A stretch of 64,000 bases of DNA from Paracoccus sp. (in: a-proteobacteria) (GCF_030538695.1 NZ_JAUNTN010000008.1:59194-123193), one strand, 5' to 3'; counted from the stretch's first letter, positions 19,968 to 28,857 are shown. The notes: generated from the sequence alone by a model not told the origin. Made by a program: numbers and translations.

Positions 19968-20732
19968 ATGAAGATCAACCTGAACGCGGATATGGGCGAA
20001 AGCTGGGGGCCTTATACGATCGGCAATGATGCGGCGCTGCTGGGGATCGTCGGCGCGGCAAATATCGCCTGCGGGGCGCATGGTGGTGATGCGCATGTGA
20101 TGCTGGACACGGTGCGGCTGGCCCGCGGCAATAGGGTCAGCATCGGGGCGCATCCGGGCTATGCCGACCTGCACGGTTTTGGCCGCCGCGCGATGACCTT
20201 GCCCAGCGATGAGCTGCGCGGGCTGATCCTGACGCAGATCGGCGCGCTGATCGCCGTGGGCCGGGCCGAGGGCCACCCTGTTACCCATGTCAAACCGCAT
20301 GGGGCGATGAACAATCAGGCTTGCGCGGATCGGGCGATGGCCGATGTCATTGCGCAGGCGGTGGCGGATGTGGACCCCGGCCTGATCCTGCTGGCTCCGG
20401 CGCTGTCGGAGCTGGCGGCGGCAGGCCGGGCGGCGGGGCTGGTCGTGGCGCTGGAGGCTTTTGCTGACCGTGCCTATCAGCCTGACGGCCAGCTTGCCCC
20501 GCGCGGCACACCCGGCGCGGTGCTGCATGACCCGGATCAGGCGGCGGCGCATGTGCTGCGCATGGTCACGGGCGGCGGGCTGGTGACGACGGGCGGGGAT
20601 CTGCTGCCGACGCCGATCCATTCGATCTGTGTGCATGGCGATGGCCCCACCGCGCTGGTGATTGCGGCGGCGGTGCGGGACGGGCTGGCCGGGGCGGGCT
20701 ATGACCTGACGACATTGCCAAAGGTCGTGTAA
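19968..20732 (+). CDS. pxpA: 5-oxoprolinase subunit PxpA (LamB/YcsF family)
   Basis: 254 residues. The signature KINLNADMGESWGPY opens the protein, followed by ANIACGAHGGDA and VSIGAHPGYADLHGFGRR, then VKPHGAMNNQ and IHSICVHGDGP. These conserved Asp/His residues are characteristic of the LamB/YcsF family. With PxpB and PxpC it forms the prokaryotic 5-oxoprolinase. The gene is last in the pxpB-pxpC-pxpA run; the cobalamin riboswitch begins 40 bp after it. Confidence 0.94.
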   Translation: MKINLNADMGESWGPYTIGNDAALLGIVGAANIACGAHGGDAHVMLDTVRLARGNRVSIGAHPGYADLHGFGRRAMTLPSDELRGLILTQIGALIAVGRAEGHPVTHVKPHGAMNNQACADRAMADVIAQAVADVDPGLILLAPALSELAAAGRAAGLVVALEAFADRAYQPDGQLAPRGTPGAVLHDPDQAAAHVLRMVTGGGLVTTGGDLLPTPIHSICVHGDGPTALVIAAAVRDGLAGAGYDLTTLPKVV

Positions 20733-20737
20733 GGCGC

Positions 20738-20767
20738 TTGACCCGCGCCCGGCTTTTCGGCCATGCT
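20738..20767 (+). promoter_or_regulatory. Candidate promoter for the cobalamin operon
   Basis: TTGACC at 20738-20743 is followed after 18 bp by CATGCT at 20762-20767. This arrangement would start transcription just upstream of the riboswitch. The -10 is a weak match. Confidence 0.4.
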
Positions 20768-20772
20768 GTCGC

Positions 20773-20929
20773 TGACGGTCCCCGCAAGGGGATAAAAGGG
20801 AACGCGGTCCAATGCCGCGACTGCCCCCGCAACTGTAGGCGGAGAGCGGGATGCACCTTATGCCACTGGCCCTATGGTCGGGAAGGCAGCATCCCCGCAT
20901 CGACCCGCAAGTCAGGAGACCTGCCGTCA
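20773..20929 (+). promoter_or_regulatory. Cobalamin (AdoCbl) riboswitch
   Basis: It carries the B12-box hallmarks in order: AAAGGGAA, the conserved core CCCCCGCAACTGT, GCCACTGG, GGGAAGGC and GCAAGTCAGGAGACCTGCC. The outer stem P1 can form from TGACGG at 20773-20778 and CCGTCA at 20924-20929. It ends 54 bp before the CbiM-like permease ATG, so B12 is expected to shut down the permease and probably the cob genes behind it. Confidence 0.95.
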
Positions 20930-20983
20930 CGCGGATAACCCGCAACCATCACGCCGCCGGGGTTGGCGGCAAGCGAGGGCGAT

Positions 20984-21655
20984 ATGCACATCGAACCCGG
21001 CGTCGTGGACGGCGCCAAGATCCTTCTTTCCTATGCAACCGCAGCCGGTGCCGTGACTTATGCCGGCAAACTGTCGCTGGATGCGATCCGCGTGCAGGGC
21101 GCTGGCTCGCTGCTGGCGCGGGCAGTGATTGCGACCGTCGCGGTTTTCGCCTTTTTCGAGGTGCTGCCGCATTATCCCGTTGGCGTGTCCGAGGTTCATC
21201 TGATCCTTGGCAGCACCCTGTTCCTGCTGCTTGGGGCCGCACCTGCGGCCATTGGGCTGGCCTTGGGGCTGCTGATTCAGGGGTTGTTCTTTGCGCCCTT
21301 TGACCTGCCGCAATACGGGATGAACCTGACCACGCTGCTGGTGCCGCTGTTCGCGGTGCGGGCGCTGTCGCGGCGGATCATCGCGCCGGGGACGCCCTAT
21401 GTGGACCTGAAATATACGCAGGCGCTGGCGCTTTCGACCGCCTATCAGGGTGGCGTGGTGGCCTGGGTCGCGTTTTGGGCGATCTATGGGCAGGGGTTTG
21501 CGGATCTGTCCGGCATTGCCAGCTTTGGCGCTGCCTATCTGCTGGTCATCGCGCTGGAACCGCTGGTCGATCTGGCGGTTCTGGCCGGGGCCAAGGCGGC
21601 ACGCGGTCTGGCTGGCTCGGGTCTTGTGACCCGGCGCTTGCATCACCCGGCATAA
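20984..21655 (+). CDS. CbiM-like cobalt permease component
   Basis: 223 residues, mostly hydrophobic (about six membrane segments). The N-terminus MHIEPGVVDGAKILLSY keeps the Met-His-Ile-x-x-Gly start of CbiM/NikM proteins, where the N-terminal amine and His2 help bind the metal. It is probably the substrate-specific membrane component of an ECF-type cobalt importer; no CbiN, CbiQ or CbiO gene is in the window. The start at 20984 is fixed by this motif and a GAGGG site. It is the first gene behind the cobalamin riboswitch. Confidence 0.85.
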   Translation: MHIEPGVVDGAKILLSYATAAGAVTYAGKLSLDAIRVQGAGSLLARAVIATVAVFAFFEVLPHYPVGVSEVHLILGSTLFLLLGAAPAAIGLALGLLIQGLFFAPFDLPQYGMNLTTLLVPLFAVRALSRRIIAPGTPYVDLKYTQALALSTAYQGGVVAWVAFWAIYGQGFADLSGIASFGAAYLLVIALEPLVDLAVLAGAKAARGLAGSGLVTRRLHHPA

Positions 21656-21715
21656 AGCCACAGACCCGGCGCGCGGCCCCGCCTGCCGGGGCCGTTTCGC
21701 ATGAAAGGAACCGGC

Positions 21716-22447
21716 ATGAGGCTGCTTCTGGTCGGCATCGGCACCGGCAACCCTGACCATCTGACGGCACAGGCGGCGCAGGCTCTGGCCGGGGCCGACC
21801 TGATCCTGATTCCCGACAAGGGCGCGGAAAAGGCCGATCTGGCGGCGCTGCGCCACCTGATCTGCGACAGCGTTGCGCCGGGCGTGCCGCGCGTAGGCTT
21901 TGCGGTGCCGCAGCGTGACGCCTCGGGCGATTATCAACAGGGCGTCAGCGACTGGCACGATGCGATTGCCGCCGAATGGGCGCGCGCCATTGGCGACCAG
22001 ACCGGCACGGTGGCGTTGCTGGTGTGGGGCGACCCTTCGCTTTACGATTCGACCCTGCGGATTGCTGAACGCCTGCACCCCCGGCCCGAGGTTCAGGTGA
22101 TCCCCGGCATCACCGCGCTGCAAATGCTGACGGCGGCCCATGCGATCCCGCTGAATACAGTGGGCGGGCCGGTCACGATCACCACCGGCCGTCAGTTGCG
22201 CGATCACGGCTGGCCCGAGGCGGCCGAGACCGTGGCGGTCATGCTGGACGGCGCATGTTCCTTTCAGGCGCTGGACCCGGCGGGGCTGGTGATCTGGTGG
22301 GGGGCATTTCTGGGGATGGATCAGCAGATCCTTGACCACGGGCCGCTGGATCAGGCCGGGCCGCGTATCCTTGCCGCGCGGGCAGAGGCGCGGGCGGTGC
22401 ATGGCTGGATCATGGATATTTACCTGTTGCGCAAGGTGGCCGCATGA
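21716..22447 (+). CDS. cobF: Precorrin-6A synthase (deacetylating)
   Basis: 243 residues of the tetrapyrrole methylase family. CobF adds the C1 methyl group and releases acetate, giving precorrin-6A in the oxygen-dependent pathway. The glycine-rich LLVGIGTGNPDHLT opens the protein, VALLVWGDPSLYDST is the second SAM-site loop, and VIPGITALQMLTAA follows. The start at 21716 (MRLLLVG) has AAAGGA upstream; ATG 21701 lies before that site. It overlaps the DUF1636 gene by ATGA. CobF itself is diagnostic for the aerobic route. Confidence 0.95.
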   Translation: MRLLLVGIGTGNPDHLTAQAAQALAGADLILIPDKGAEKADLAALRHLICDSVAPGVPRVGFAVPQRDASGDYQQGVSDWHDAIAAEWARAIGDQTGTVALLVWGDPSLYDSTLRIAERLHPRPEVQVIPGITALQMLTAAHAIPLNTVGGPVTITTGRQLRDHGWPEAAETVAVMLDGACSFQALDPAGLVIWWGAFLGMDQQILDHGPLDQAGPRILAARAEARAVHGWIMDIYLLRKVAA

Positions 22448-22800
22448 CCGTAACCCTGCATGTCTGCATCACCTGCCGCGCCGGTCAGCCGGTGGCCGAG
22501 GGCGACTCCACCCCCGGCGCTGACCTGCTGGCCGCGCTGACCCCGGTCCCGCCCGGCGTGCGGGTGGTTCCGGTCGAATGTCTGTCCGCCTGCGATCAGG
22601 GCTGCGCGGTGGCGCTGACCGGACCGGGCCGCTGGTCCTATGTCTATGGCCGCATGAGTGCCGCCGACGCCCCCGACATTCTCGCCGGTGCCGCAGCCTA
22701 TGCCGAAACCCCCGACGGGCTGGTGCCGTGGCGCAGCCGCCCGGTCCAATTCCGCAAGCAAAGCCTTGCCCGTATCCCCCCTTATGAGGTTCCGAAATGA
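22444..22800 (+). CDS. DUF1636 ferredoxin-like protein
   Basis: 118 residues. Four Cys in the pattern HVCITCRAG (near 8-11) and ECLSACDQGC (near 42-51) resemble thioredoxin-fold [2Fe-2S] ferredoxins and the DUF1636 family, often found in B12 loci. The C-terminal part QFRKQSLARIPP is not obviously functional. It is embedded between cobF and cobW with ATGA overlaps on both sides, so it is translated with them. A role as electron donor or in metal handling is plausible but unproven. Confidence 0.82.
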   Translation: MTVTLHVCITCRAGQPVAEGDSTPGADLLAALTPVPPGVRVVPVECLSACDQGCAVALTGPGRWSYVYGRMSAADAPDILAGAAAYAETPDGLVPWRSRPVQFRKQSLARIPPYEVPK

Positions 22801-23843
22801 CCGATCTTGCGAAAATCCCCGTCACCGTTGTCACCGGCTTTCTTGGCTCGGGGAAAACGACCCTGATCCGGCATCTGATGCTGAACCCGCAGGGGCGGCG
22901 GCTGGCGGTGCTGGTGAATGAGTTTGGCACCGCGGGCGTGGATGGGGCGATCCTGCAATCCTGCGCCGATGAGAACTGCCCGGCCGAAAATATCCTTGAG
23001 CTGGCGAATGGCTGCATTTGTTGCACCGTGGCTGATGACTTCATCCCGACGATGGAGCAGCTTCTGGCCCGTGACCCGCGCCCGGATCATATCCTGATTG
23101 AGACCTCGGGGCTGGCCTTGCCGAAGCCGCTGCTGAAGGCGTTTGACTGGCCCGCGATCCGGTCGCGCATTACGGTTGATGGGGTGATTGCGCTGGCCGA
23201 TGCCGAGGCTGTGGTGGCGGGGCGTTTCGCGCCGGATGTTGCGGCGGTGGATGCGCAGCGGGCGGCGGATGACAGCATCGACCACGAAACGCCCCTGTCC
23301 GAAGTGTTCGAGGACCAGATTTCCTGCGCCGATGTTGTGCTGCTGACCAAGGCTGATCTGGTCGATCAGGCTGCGCTGGACGCCGCCCGCGCTGTGATCG
23401 AGGCCGAGGCCCCGCGCAAGCTGCCGATCATCGCTGTGACCGAAGGTGCGGTCGATCCGCGTGTGATCCTTGGTCTTGGCGCGGCGGCGGAGGACGATCT
23501 GGACGCCCGCCCCTCGCATCACGACGGGGCCGACGACCACGAGCATGACGATTTCGACAGTTGTGTGATTGCCCTGCCCGAAGCCACCAGCCCCGAGGCG
23601 ATTGCCGAGGCCGTCGCGCGGCTGGCGCAGGATCAGAATATCCTGCGAGTCAAGGGCCATATCGCCGTGCAGGGCAAGCCGATGCGGCTGCTGGTGCAGG
23701 CGGTGGGCGCGCGGGTCCGGCATCAATATGACCAGCCCTGGGGTGCCGCCCCGCGCGAATCGCGGCTGGTGGCAATTGCCGAGCATGACGACCTGAACCC
23801 GCAGGCGGTGGCCGATGCCTTGGGGGGCCGCGTGGTCGCCTGA
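22797..23843 (+). CDS. cobW: CobW-family GTPase, cobalt chaperone
   Basis: 348 residues of the COG0523 G3E GTPase family. It has Walker A GFLGSGKTTLIRH (about 13-25), the metal-binding NGCICCTVADDF, GTP-specificity TKADL, and a His/Asp-rich insertion near residues 240-250 (HHDGADDHEHDD) typical of metal chaperones. CobW is thought to deliver cobalt to the CobNST chelatase. It is directly followed by cobN with a 1-bp overlap. Confidence 0.95.
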   Translation: MTDLAKIPVTVVTGFLGSGKTTLIRHLMLNPQGRRLAVLVNEFGTAGVDGAILQSCADENCPAENILELANGCICCTVADDFIPTMEQLLARDPRPDHILIETSGLALPKPLLKAFDWPAIRSRITVDGVIALADAEAVVAGRFAPDVAAVDAQRAADDSIDHETPLSEVFEDQISCADVVLLTKADLVDQAALDAARAVIEAEAPRKLPIIAVTEGAVDPRVILGLGAAAEDDLDARPSHHDGADDHEHDDFDSCVIALPEATSPEAIAEAVARLAQDQNILRVKGHIAVQGKPMRLLVQAVGARVRHQYDQPWGAAPRESRLVAIAEHDDLNPQAVADALGGRVVA

Positions 23844-26800
23844 TGCATATTATCTTCCGCGAAAGCCATGGGTTAGAGGAAACCGACGCGCCATATGATC
23901 CCGGCCAGACGCCGGGCGATCTGGTGGTGCTGTCCTTTTCCGACAGCGACCTTGGCGCTTTCGCGGCGGGCTGGCGGTTGTTGCAGGCGCAGGCAGGGCA
24001 GCAGGGGGTGGGGTTCTCGGTCCGGCTGCAAAACCTTGTGGCGCTGCGGCATCCGGTATCGGTGGATAATTACCTTGAAACCGTGCTGGAGGGGGCGCGG
24101 GCCGTGCTGATCCGCCTGATCGGCGGCGAAAGCTATTGGAGCTATGGTCTTGGTGCACTGCGGGATCTGGCGCGGCGGCGCGGGATTGCGCTGGCGGTGC
24201 TGCCTGCGGATGGCCGCCCCGACCCGGCGTTGCAGGCGGCCAGCACCGTGGATGCGGCGCTGTTGTCGCGTCTGACAGCTTGGGCCGAGGCCGGTGGCGC
24301 CCGTCCCGCCGCTGCCGCGCTGGCGGCGCTGGCCCGTGCAGCGGGCCTGCCCGCGCCGGATATGGACGGCGAAACCACATTGCCGGAACGCGGTTGGTAT
24401 GACCCCGACCGGGGGGTGACGGATGCGCCGCAGGGTGATGGCCCGCTGGCGGTCGTGACGTTTTACCGCAGCTATCTGGCCGCCGCCGATACTGACCCGG
24501 TGGATGCGCTGATCGCCGCCCTGCGCCAGCGTGGTTTTCGGGCGGCGGGGCTGTTCGCGCCTTCGCTGAAAGGCCCACATGCGCCATGGCTGGCCGACCA
24601 ACTGACCCGCGCTGCGCCAGCGGTGATTGTCAACGCCACCGCTTTTTCGGCGCGGGATGGGGGCTTGCCGGGCGGGGCCTCGCCGCTGGACGGGCCGGGG
24701 TGTCCGGTGTTTCAGGTGGCACTGTCCACCGCCCGCAAGCGCGACTGGCAAGGTGCGGCACGGGGCCTGTCGCCCGCCGATCTGGCGATGTATGTGGTGC
24801 TGCCCGAGGTGGACGGGCGCATTTTCGCGGGACTTATCAGCCATAAACAACCGTCCCCGCGTGATGCGGATACGCAATATTCCCGCTTTGCGCACCGTGC
24901 CGACCCGGCGTTGGTCGCGGCGGCGGCGGATCGGGTGGCGGGGTGGTATCGCCTTGGCCAGACCCCGCCCGCTGCGCGGCAACTGGCGCTGGTGCTGTCC
25001 ACTTATCCGGGGCGGCCCGACCAGATCGCCCATGCGGTCGGGCTGGATGCGCTGGCTTCGACCGATGCGGCGCTGGAACTGCTGGCGGCGCAGGGCTATG
25101 CGACCGGGCCGGGCGCGCCGCTGGCCCCTGACCTTTTGGCGCAAAGCCTGCGCTGGCCGCTGGCCGATTACCGCGCCGCGCTGGCCCGCCTGCCGCAGCC
25201 CTTGCAGGATGATCTGGCGCAGGCATGGGGCGACCCCGCCGATGATCCGGCCTGCCAGGACGGCGCGTTCCATTTCGCGGCCACCCGGCGCGGCGCGGTG
25301 CTGGTCGCCCTGCAACCCGAGCGCGGCCAGCCCGCCGCCCGCGACGACGATTATCACGATCTGGACCGGGTGCCGCAGCATGGCTATGTCGCTTTCTATC
25401 TGTATCTGCAAAGCCTTGGCCTGTCGGCGCTGATCCATATGGGGGCGCATGGTACGCTGGAATGGCTGCCCGGCAAGGCGGTGGGTCTGGGCCCGGCCTG
25501 CTGGCCCGCTGCGCTGGCCGGGGCGGTGCCGGTGATTTACCCCTTTATCGTCAATGATCCGGGCGAGGCCGCGCAGGCCAAGCGCCGCCTTGGTGCGGTG
25601 ATGCTGGGCCATGTGCCGCCGCCGCTGGCCGCCGCTGCTTTGCCTGAACGGCTGGCCACGCTGGAACGCCTGCTGGACGAATATGCCACCGCCGAGGGGC
25701 TGGACCCGCGCCGCCGCGCCCGGCTGATCGAGGGTATCCGCCTTGAGGCGCAGGCCGCAGGGGTCGAGGATGACCTGAACCTGCCCGCTGACGCCAGCCC
25801 GGCCGAGGCCATCCCGCGCATCGACCGCTTTGTCTGCGATCTCAAGGAAAGCCGCTTTGCCGAGGGGCTGCATATTTACGGCACCGCAGCGGGCGAGGCG
25901 CAGGGCCTGCTGGATGCGCTGGACGGGCGGCGGGTGGCGGCGGGGCCTTCGGGCAGTCCTGCGCGGGGGCGTCTGGACGTGCTGCCGACCGGGCGCAACC
26001 TGTTCGCCGTGGACCCGCGCGCGGTGCCGACCCCTTCGGCCCATGCGCAGGGCGTCAAGCTGGCCGAGGAGCTGATCCGCCGCCATTTGCAGGATCACGG
26101 TGACTGGCCGCGTGATCTGATCGTGGATCTGTGGGGCAGCGCCACCATGCGCACCGCGGGCGAGGAATATGCCATGGCCCTGCATCTGGCCGGGCTGGCA
26201 CCGCTGTGGGATGCGGCCACGGGTCGGGTGACGGGCTATGACATCTTGCCGCTGGCGCTGCTGAACCGGCCTCGGGTCGGGGTGACACTGCGGGTTTCGG
26301 GCTTGTTTCGGGATGTGTTCCCCGATCTCGCGGCACTGTTCGCAGCGGCTGCGCAGGCGCTGGCGGAACGGGACGAGGCCGCAGACCAGAACCCCTATGC
26401 CCAGGATGGTGCGCCGCGCGTCTTTGGCCCGCGCCCCGGTGCTTACGGGCTGGGTATGGACCCGGCCGGGGATCTGTCCGACGCCGCTCGCGATACGGCG
26501 GGGCAGGCGTGGCTGGCGGGGTCGGAATGGGCGCTGACCCCCGATGGCCCGCGCCGCGACCGGGCCGCGCTGGAAACCCGGCTGCGCGCGGCGGCGGCCT
26601 TTGCCCATGCGCAGGATCTGGCCGAGGCCGACCTGCTGACCGCCCCGGATTTCGCGGCGCATCAGGCCGGGCCAGCGGCGGCGGCGGCGGCGATCGGGGC
26701 GGCGCTGCCACCGTTGTATCATCTGGACAACACCCGCCCCGGCCAACCCGCCGCCCGTGCCTTGACCGACGAAATCGCCCGTGTCACCCGCGCCCGCGCC

Positions 26801-27100
26801 GCCAATCCGGCATGGGCCGACAGCATGATGCGCCACGGGTTTCGTGGTGCTGCGGAAATCACCGCCACGCTGGACAATCTGGCGGGCTTTGCGCAACTGA
26901 CCCGCGCCCTGCCGCCGCATCTGTTCGATCTGTATTTCGACGCGACACTGGGGCGGGACGACATCACCGCCTTCATGGCCCGCGAAAACCCTGCCGCGCT
27001 GGAGGCCCTGCGCGGACGTTTCGCCGCATTGCGGGCGGCAGGTCTGTGGATCACCCGTCGCAATGATATTGCCGCGATGCTGGAGGAGAACGCGCCATGA
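23843..27100 (+). CDS. cobN: Cobaltochelatase subunit CobN
   Basis: 1085 residues, the large chelatase subunit (ChlH/BchH-like). With CobS and CobT, not in this window, it inserts Co2+ into hydrogenobyrinic acid a,c-diamide using ATP. Conserved segments include LIRLIGGESYWSYGL near the N-terminus, VFQVALSTARKRDWQ, LIHMGAHGTLEWLPGKAVGL and DLIVDLWGSATMRTAGEE. It is shorter than the approximately 1275-residue Pseudomonas denitrificans protein (from memory) but shows no break. It overlaps cobW by 1 bp and cobG by 4 bp. Confidence 0.95.
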   Translation: MHIIFRESHGLEETDAPYDPGQTPGDLVVLSFSDSDLGAFAAGWRLLQAQAGQQGVGFSVRLQNLVALRHPVSVDNYLETVLEGARAVLIRLIGGESYWSYGLGALRDLARRRGIALAVLPADGRPDPALQAASTVDAALLSRLTAWAEAGGARPAAAALAALARAAGLPAPDMDGETTLPERGWYDPDRGVTDAPQGDGPLAVVTFYRSYLAAADTDPVDALIAALRQRGFRAAGLFAPSLKGPHAPWLADQLTRAAPAVIVNATAFSARDGGLPGGASPLDGPGCPVFQVALSTARKRDWQGAARGLSPADLAMYVVLPEVDGRIFAGLISHKQPSPRDADTQYSRFAHRADPALVAAAADRVAGWYRLGQTPPAARQLALVLSTYPGRPDQIAHAVGLDALASTDAALELLAAQGYATGPGAPLAPDLLAQSLRWPLADYRAALARLPQPLQDDLAQAWGDPADDPACQDGAFHFAATRRGAVLVALQPERGQPAARDDDYHDLDRVPQHGYVAFYLYLQSLGLSALIHMGAHGTLEWLPGKAVGLGPACWPAALAGAVPVIYPFIVNDPGEAAQAKRRLGAVMLGHVPPPLAAAALPERLATLERLLDEYATAEGLDPRRRARLIEGIRLEAQAAGVEDDLNLPADASPAEAIPRIDRFVCDLKESRFAEGLHIYGTAAGEAQGLLDALDGRRVAAGPSGSPARGRLDVLPTGRNLFAVDPRAVPTPSAHAQGVKLAEELIRRHLQDHGDWPRDLIVDLWGSATMRTAGEEYAMALHLAGLAPLWDAATGRVTGYDILPLALLNRPRVGVTLRVSGLFRDVFPDLAALFAAAAQALAERDEAADQNPYAQDGAPRVFGPRPGAYGLGMDPAGDLSDAARDTAGQAWLAGSEWALTPDGPRRDRAALETRLRAAAAFAHAQDLAEADLLTAPDFAAHQAGPAAAAAAIGAALPPLYHLDNTRPGQPAARALTDEIARVTRARAANPAWADSMMRHGFRGAAEITATLDNLAGFAQLTRALPPHLFDLYFDATLGRDDITAFMARENPAALEALRGRFAALRAAGLWITRRNDIAAMLEENAP

Positions 27101-28131
27101 TCCCTGTTATTCAAGGCTGGTGTCCCGGTGCCTTGCGTCCGATGATGTCGGGTGATGGGCTGGTGGTGCGCGTCCGTACCCGCAACGGCTTTCTGCCGCC
27201 CGATCAGGCCCGCGCCATCGCCGCGCTGTCGCGGGATTTTGGCAATGGGCTGATGGATGTGACCAGCCGCGCCAATCTGCAACTGCGTGGGGTGACGCCC
27301 GACAGCCACCCGCATGTGCTTGACGGGTTGCGCCAGCTTGGCCTGCTGGATGCCGACCCGCAGGTGGAATCGCGTCGCAACGTGATCCTGTCGCCTTTTG
27401 CCGCCCAAGACAGTGCCGCATGGGGTATTGCCGCCCGGCTGACCGATTTGCTGGCCGCGCAGGACGCGCCACAAACCCCGGCCAAGTTCGGCTATGCCGT
27501 GGATGATCGCGGCTGTCTTGCGGATACGCCTTGCGACATCCGCATCACCCTGACCCCGCAAGGCTGGCGCATCGCCCCCGATGGCGCAGAGGGCAGCCTG
27601 CCCGCAGGTGACGACCCGGCAGGTGCGGCGCTGGACCTCGCCCGTTGGTTCGTCAAGGCCGGCGTCAGCAATGGCCGTGGCCGGATGCGCAACCACCCGG
27701 CACTGGACAGCCTGCCGCTGGAACCCGTGCTGCCCGAACCAATGCAGCCTCATATCGGCCCGGTCGAAAACGGCAGCCTGATCGGCCTGCCCTTTGGTCA
27801 GATCACCCCGGACCAACTGGAACAGCTTGCCAGCCATGGCCCGATCCGCCTGACCCCGTGGCGGATGCTGCTGACCCAAGGCACAGCAAACGGCCTTATC
27901 ACCGACCCGGCGGACCCGCTGCTGCGTGTCACCGCCTGCACCGGCGCGCCGGGCTGTCCGCAGGCGCTGTCGGATACCCGAGGCCACGCCCGCCGCCTTG
28001 CCCCGCAGCTTGCGCCCGGTGAAACCCTGCATATCAGCGGCTGCCCGAAACGCTGCGCCTCTCAGGCCCCACATTCCCGCACGCTGATCGCCACCGGCCC
28101 GGACCAGTTTCAGGATTTCTTCTTCACTTAA
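27097..28131 (+). CDS. cobG: Precorrin-3B synthase
   Basis: 344 residues of the sulfite/nitrite reductase-like family. CobG oxidises precorrin-3A to precorrin-3B using oxygen. The N-terminal ferredoxin-like repeat has VTSRANLQLRGV, and a [4Fe-4S]-binding set TACTGAPGCPQA and ISGCPKRCASQ lies near the C-terminus. It is somewhat short for the family, but the cluster-binding Cys residues are present. The C-terminal residues DFFFT and the stop are encoded inside a copy of the dispersed GGATATTT repeat. It overlaps cobN by 4 bp; cobH starts 87 bp later. Confidence 0.92.
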   Translation: MIPVIQGWCPGALRPMMSGDGLVVRVRTRNGFLPPDQARAIAALSRDFGNGLMDVTSRANLQLRGVTPDSHPHVLDGLRQLGLLDADPQVESRRNVILSPFAAQDSAAWGIAARLTDLLAAQDAPQTPAKFGYAVDDRGCLADTPCDIRITLTPQGWRIAPDGAEGSLPAGDDPAGAALDLARWFVKAGVSNGRGRMRNHPALDSLPLEPVLPEPMQPHIGPVENGSLIGLPFGQITPDQLEQLASHGPIRLTPWRMLLTQGTANGLITDPADPLLRVTACTGAPGCPQALSDTRGHARRLAPQLAPGETLHISGCPKRCASQAPHSRTLIATGPDQFQDFFFT

Positions 28132-28137
28132 ATATCC
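28116..28137 (-). repeat. Copy B of the dispersed GGATATTT repeat, at the cobG stop
   Basis: Inverted copy, identical over 22 bp to 16682-16703. It supplies the last codons and the TAA stop (28129-28131) of cobG. A GCGGGGC/GCCCCGC hairpin follows at 28144-28160. Confidence 0.75.
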
Positions 28138-28218
28138 CGGGGTGCGGGGCAGCGCCCCGCTGAACCCTTGCCGCATATCCCGCCCCATGACATAGCGGGA
28201 CAAACTAACGGAAACGCG

Positions 28219-28848
28219 ATGCCCTACGAATACGAAAAAGACGGCGCGGCGATCTATGCGCAATCCTTCGCCACCATCCGGGCCGAGGCCGATCTGGCCC
28301 GCTTTGACCCGGACGAAGAACCCGTGGTGGTGCGGATGATCCATGCGGCGGGGCTGGTCGGGCTGGAACGCGATGTGATCTTTTCCCCCGGCATGGCGCA
28401 GGCCGCGCGGCAGGCGCTGGCCGCAGGCGCGCCGATCCTTTGCGACGCGCGGATGGTCAGCGAGGGCATCACCCGCCCGCGCCTGCCTGCGGATAATCGG
28501 GTGATTTGCACCCTGCACGACCCGCGCGTGCCGGAATTGGCCCGACAGATGGGCAACACCCGCAGCGCCGCCGCGCTGGAGTTGTGGCGCCCCGATCTGG
28601 CGGGGGCGGTGGTGGCTATCGGCAATGCCCCGACGGCGCTGTTCCACCTGCTGAACATGCTGGCGGACCCGGCCTGCCCGCGCCCGGCGGCGATCATCGG
28701 CTGTCCGGTCGGCTTTGTTGGCGCGGCGGAATCCAAGGACGCGCTGATCCATGACCTGCCCGTGCCATCGCTGATCGTGCGCGGGCGGCTTGGCGGCAGC
28801 GCCATCACCGTGGCAGCGGTCAACGCCTTGGCCAGCCGCGCGGAATAA
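28219..28848 (+). CDS. cobH: Precorrin-8X methylmutase
   Basis: 209 residues of the CobH/CbiC family. It moves the methyl group from C11 to C12, giving hydrogenobyrinic acid. Conserved segments are VVRMIHAAGLV (with the catalytic His), GAPILCDARMVSEGI, AVVAIGNAPTALFHLL and GCPVGFVGAAESKDAL. The start at 28219 gives the usual N-terminus (MPYEYEKDGAAIYAQSF); the frame is open back to 28168. It is followed by cobI 9 bp later. Confidence 0.96.
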   Translation: MPYEYEKDGAAIYAQSFATIRAEADLARFDPDEEPVVVRMIHAAGLVGLERDVIFSPGMAQAARQALAAGAPILCDARMVSEGITRPRLPADNRVICTLHDPRVPELARQMGNTRSAAALELWRPDLAGAVVAIGNAPTALFHLLNMLADPACPRPAAIIGCPVGFVGAAESKDALIHDLPVPSLIVRGRLGGSAITVAAVNALASRAE

Positions 28849-28857
28849 GGGGACAGC

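Noticed and set aside
22410-22425. GGATATTT inside cobF as another repeat copy
   Set aside because: It is an in-frame coding octamer (MDIYL) with no further similarity.
23873-26920. Minus-strand open frame of more than 1000 codons opposite cobN
   Set aside because: The composition is Arg/Gln/Gly-rich and low in complexity, and the opposite strand is a clear CobN protein.
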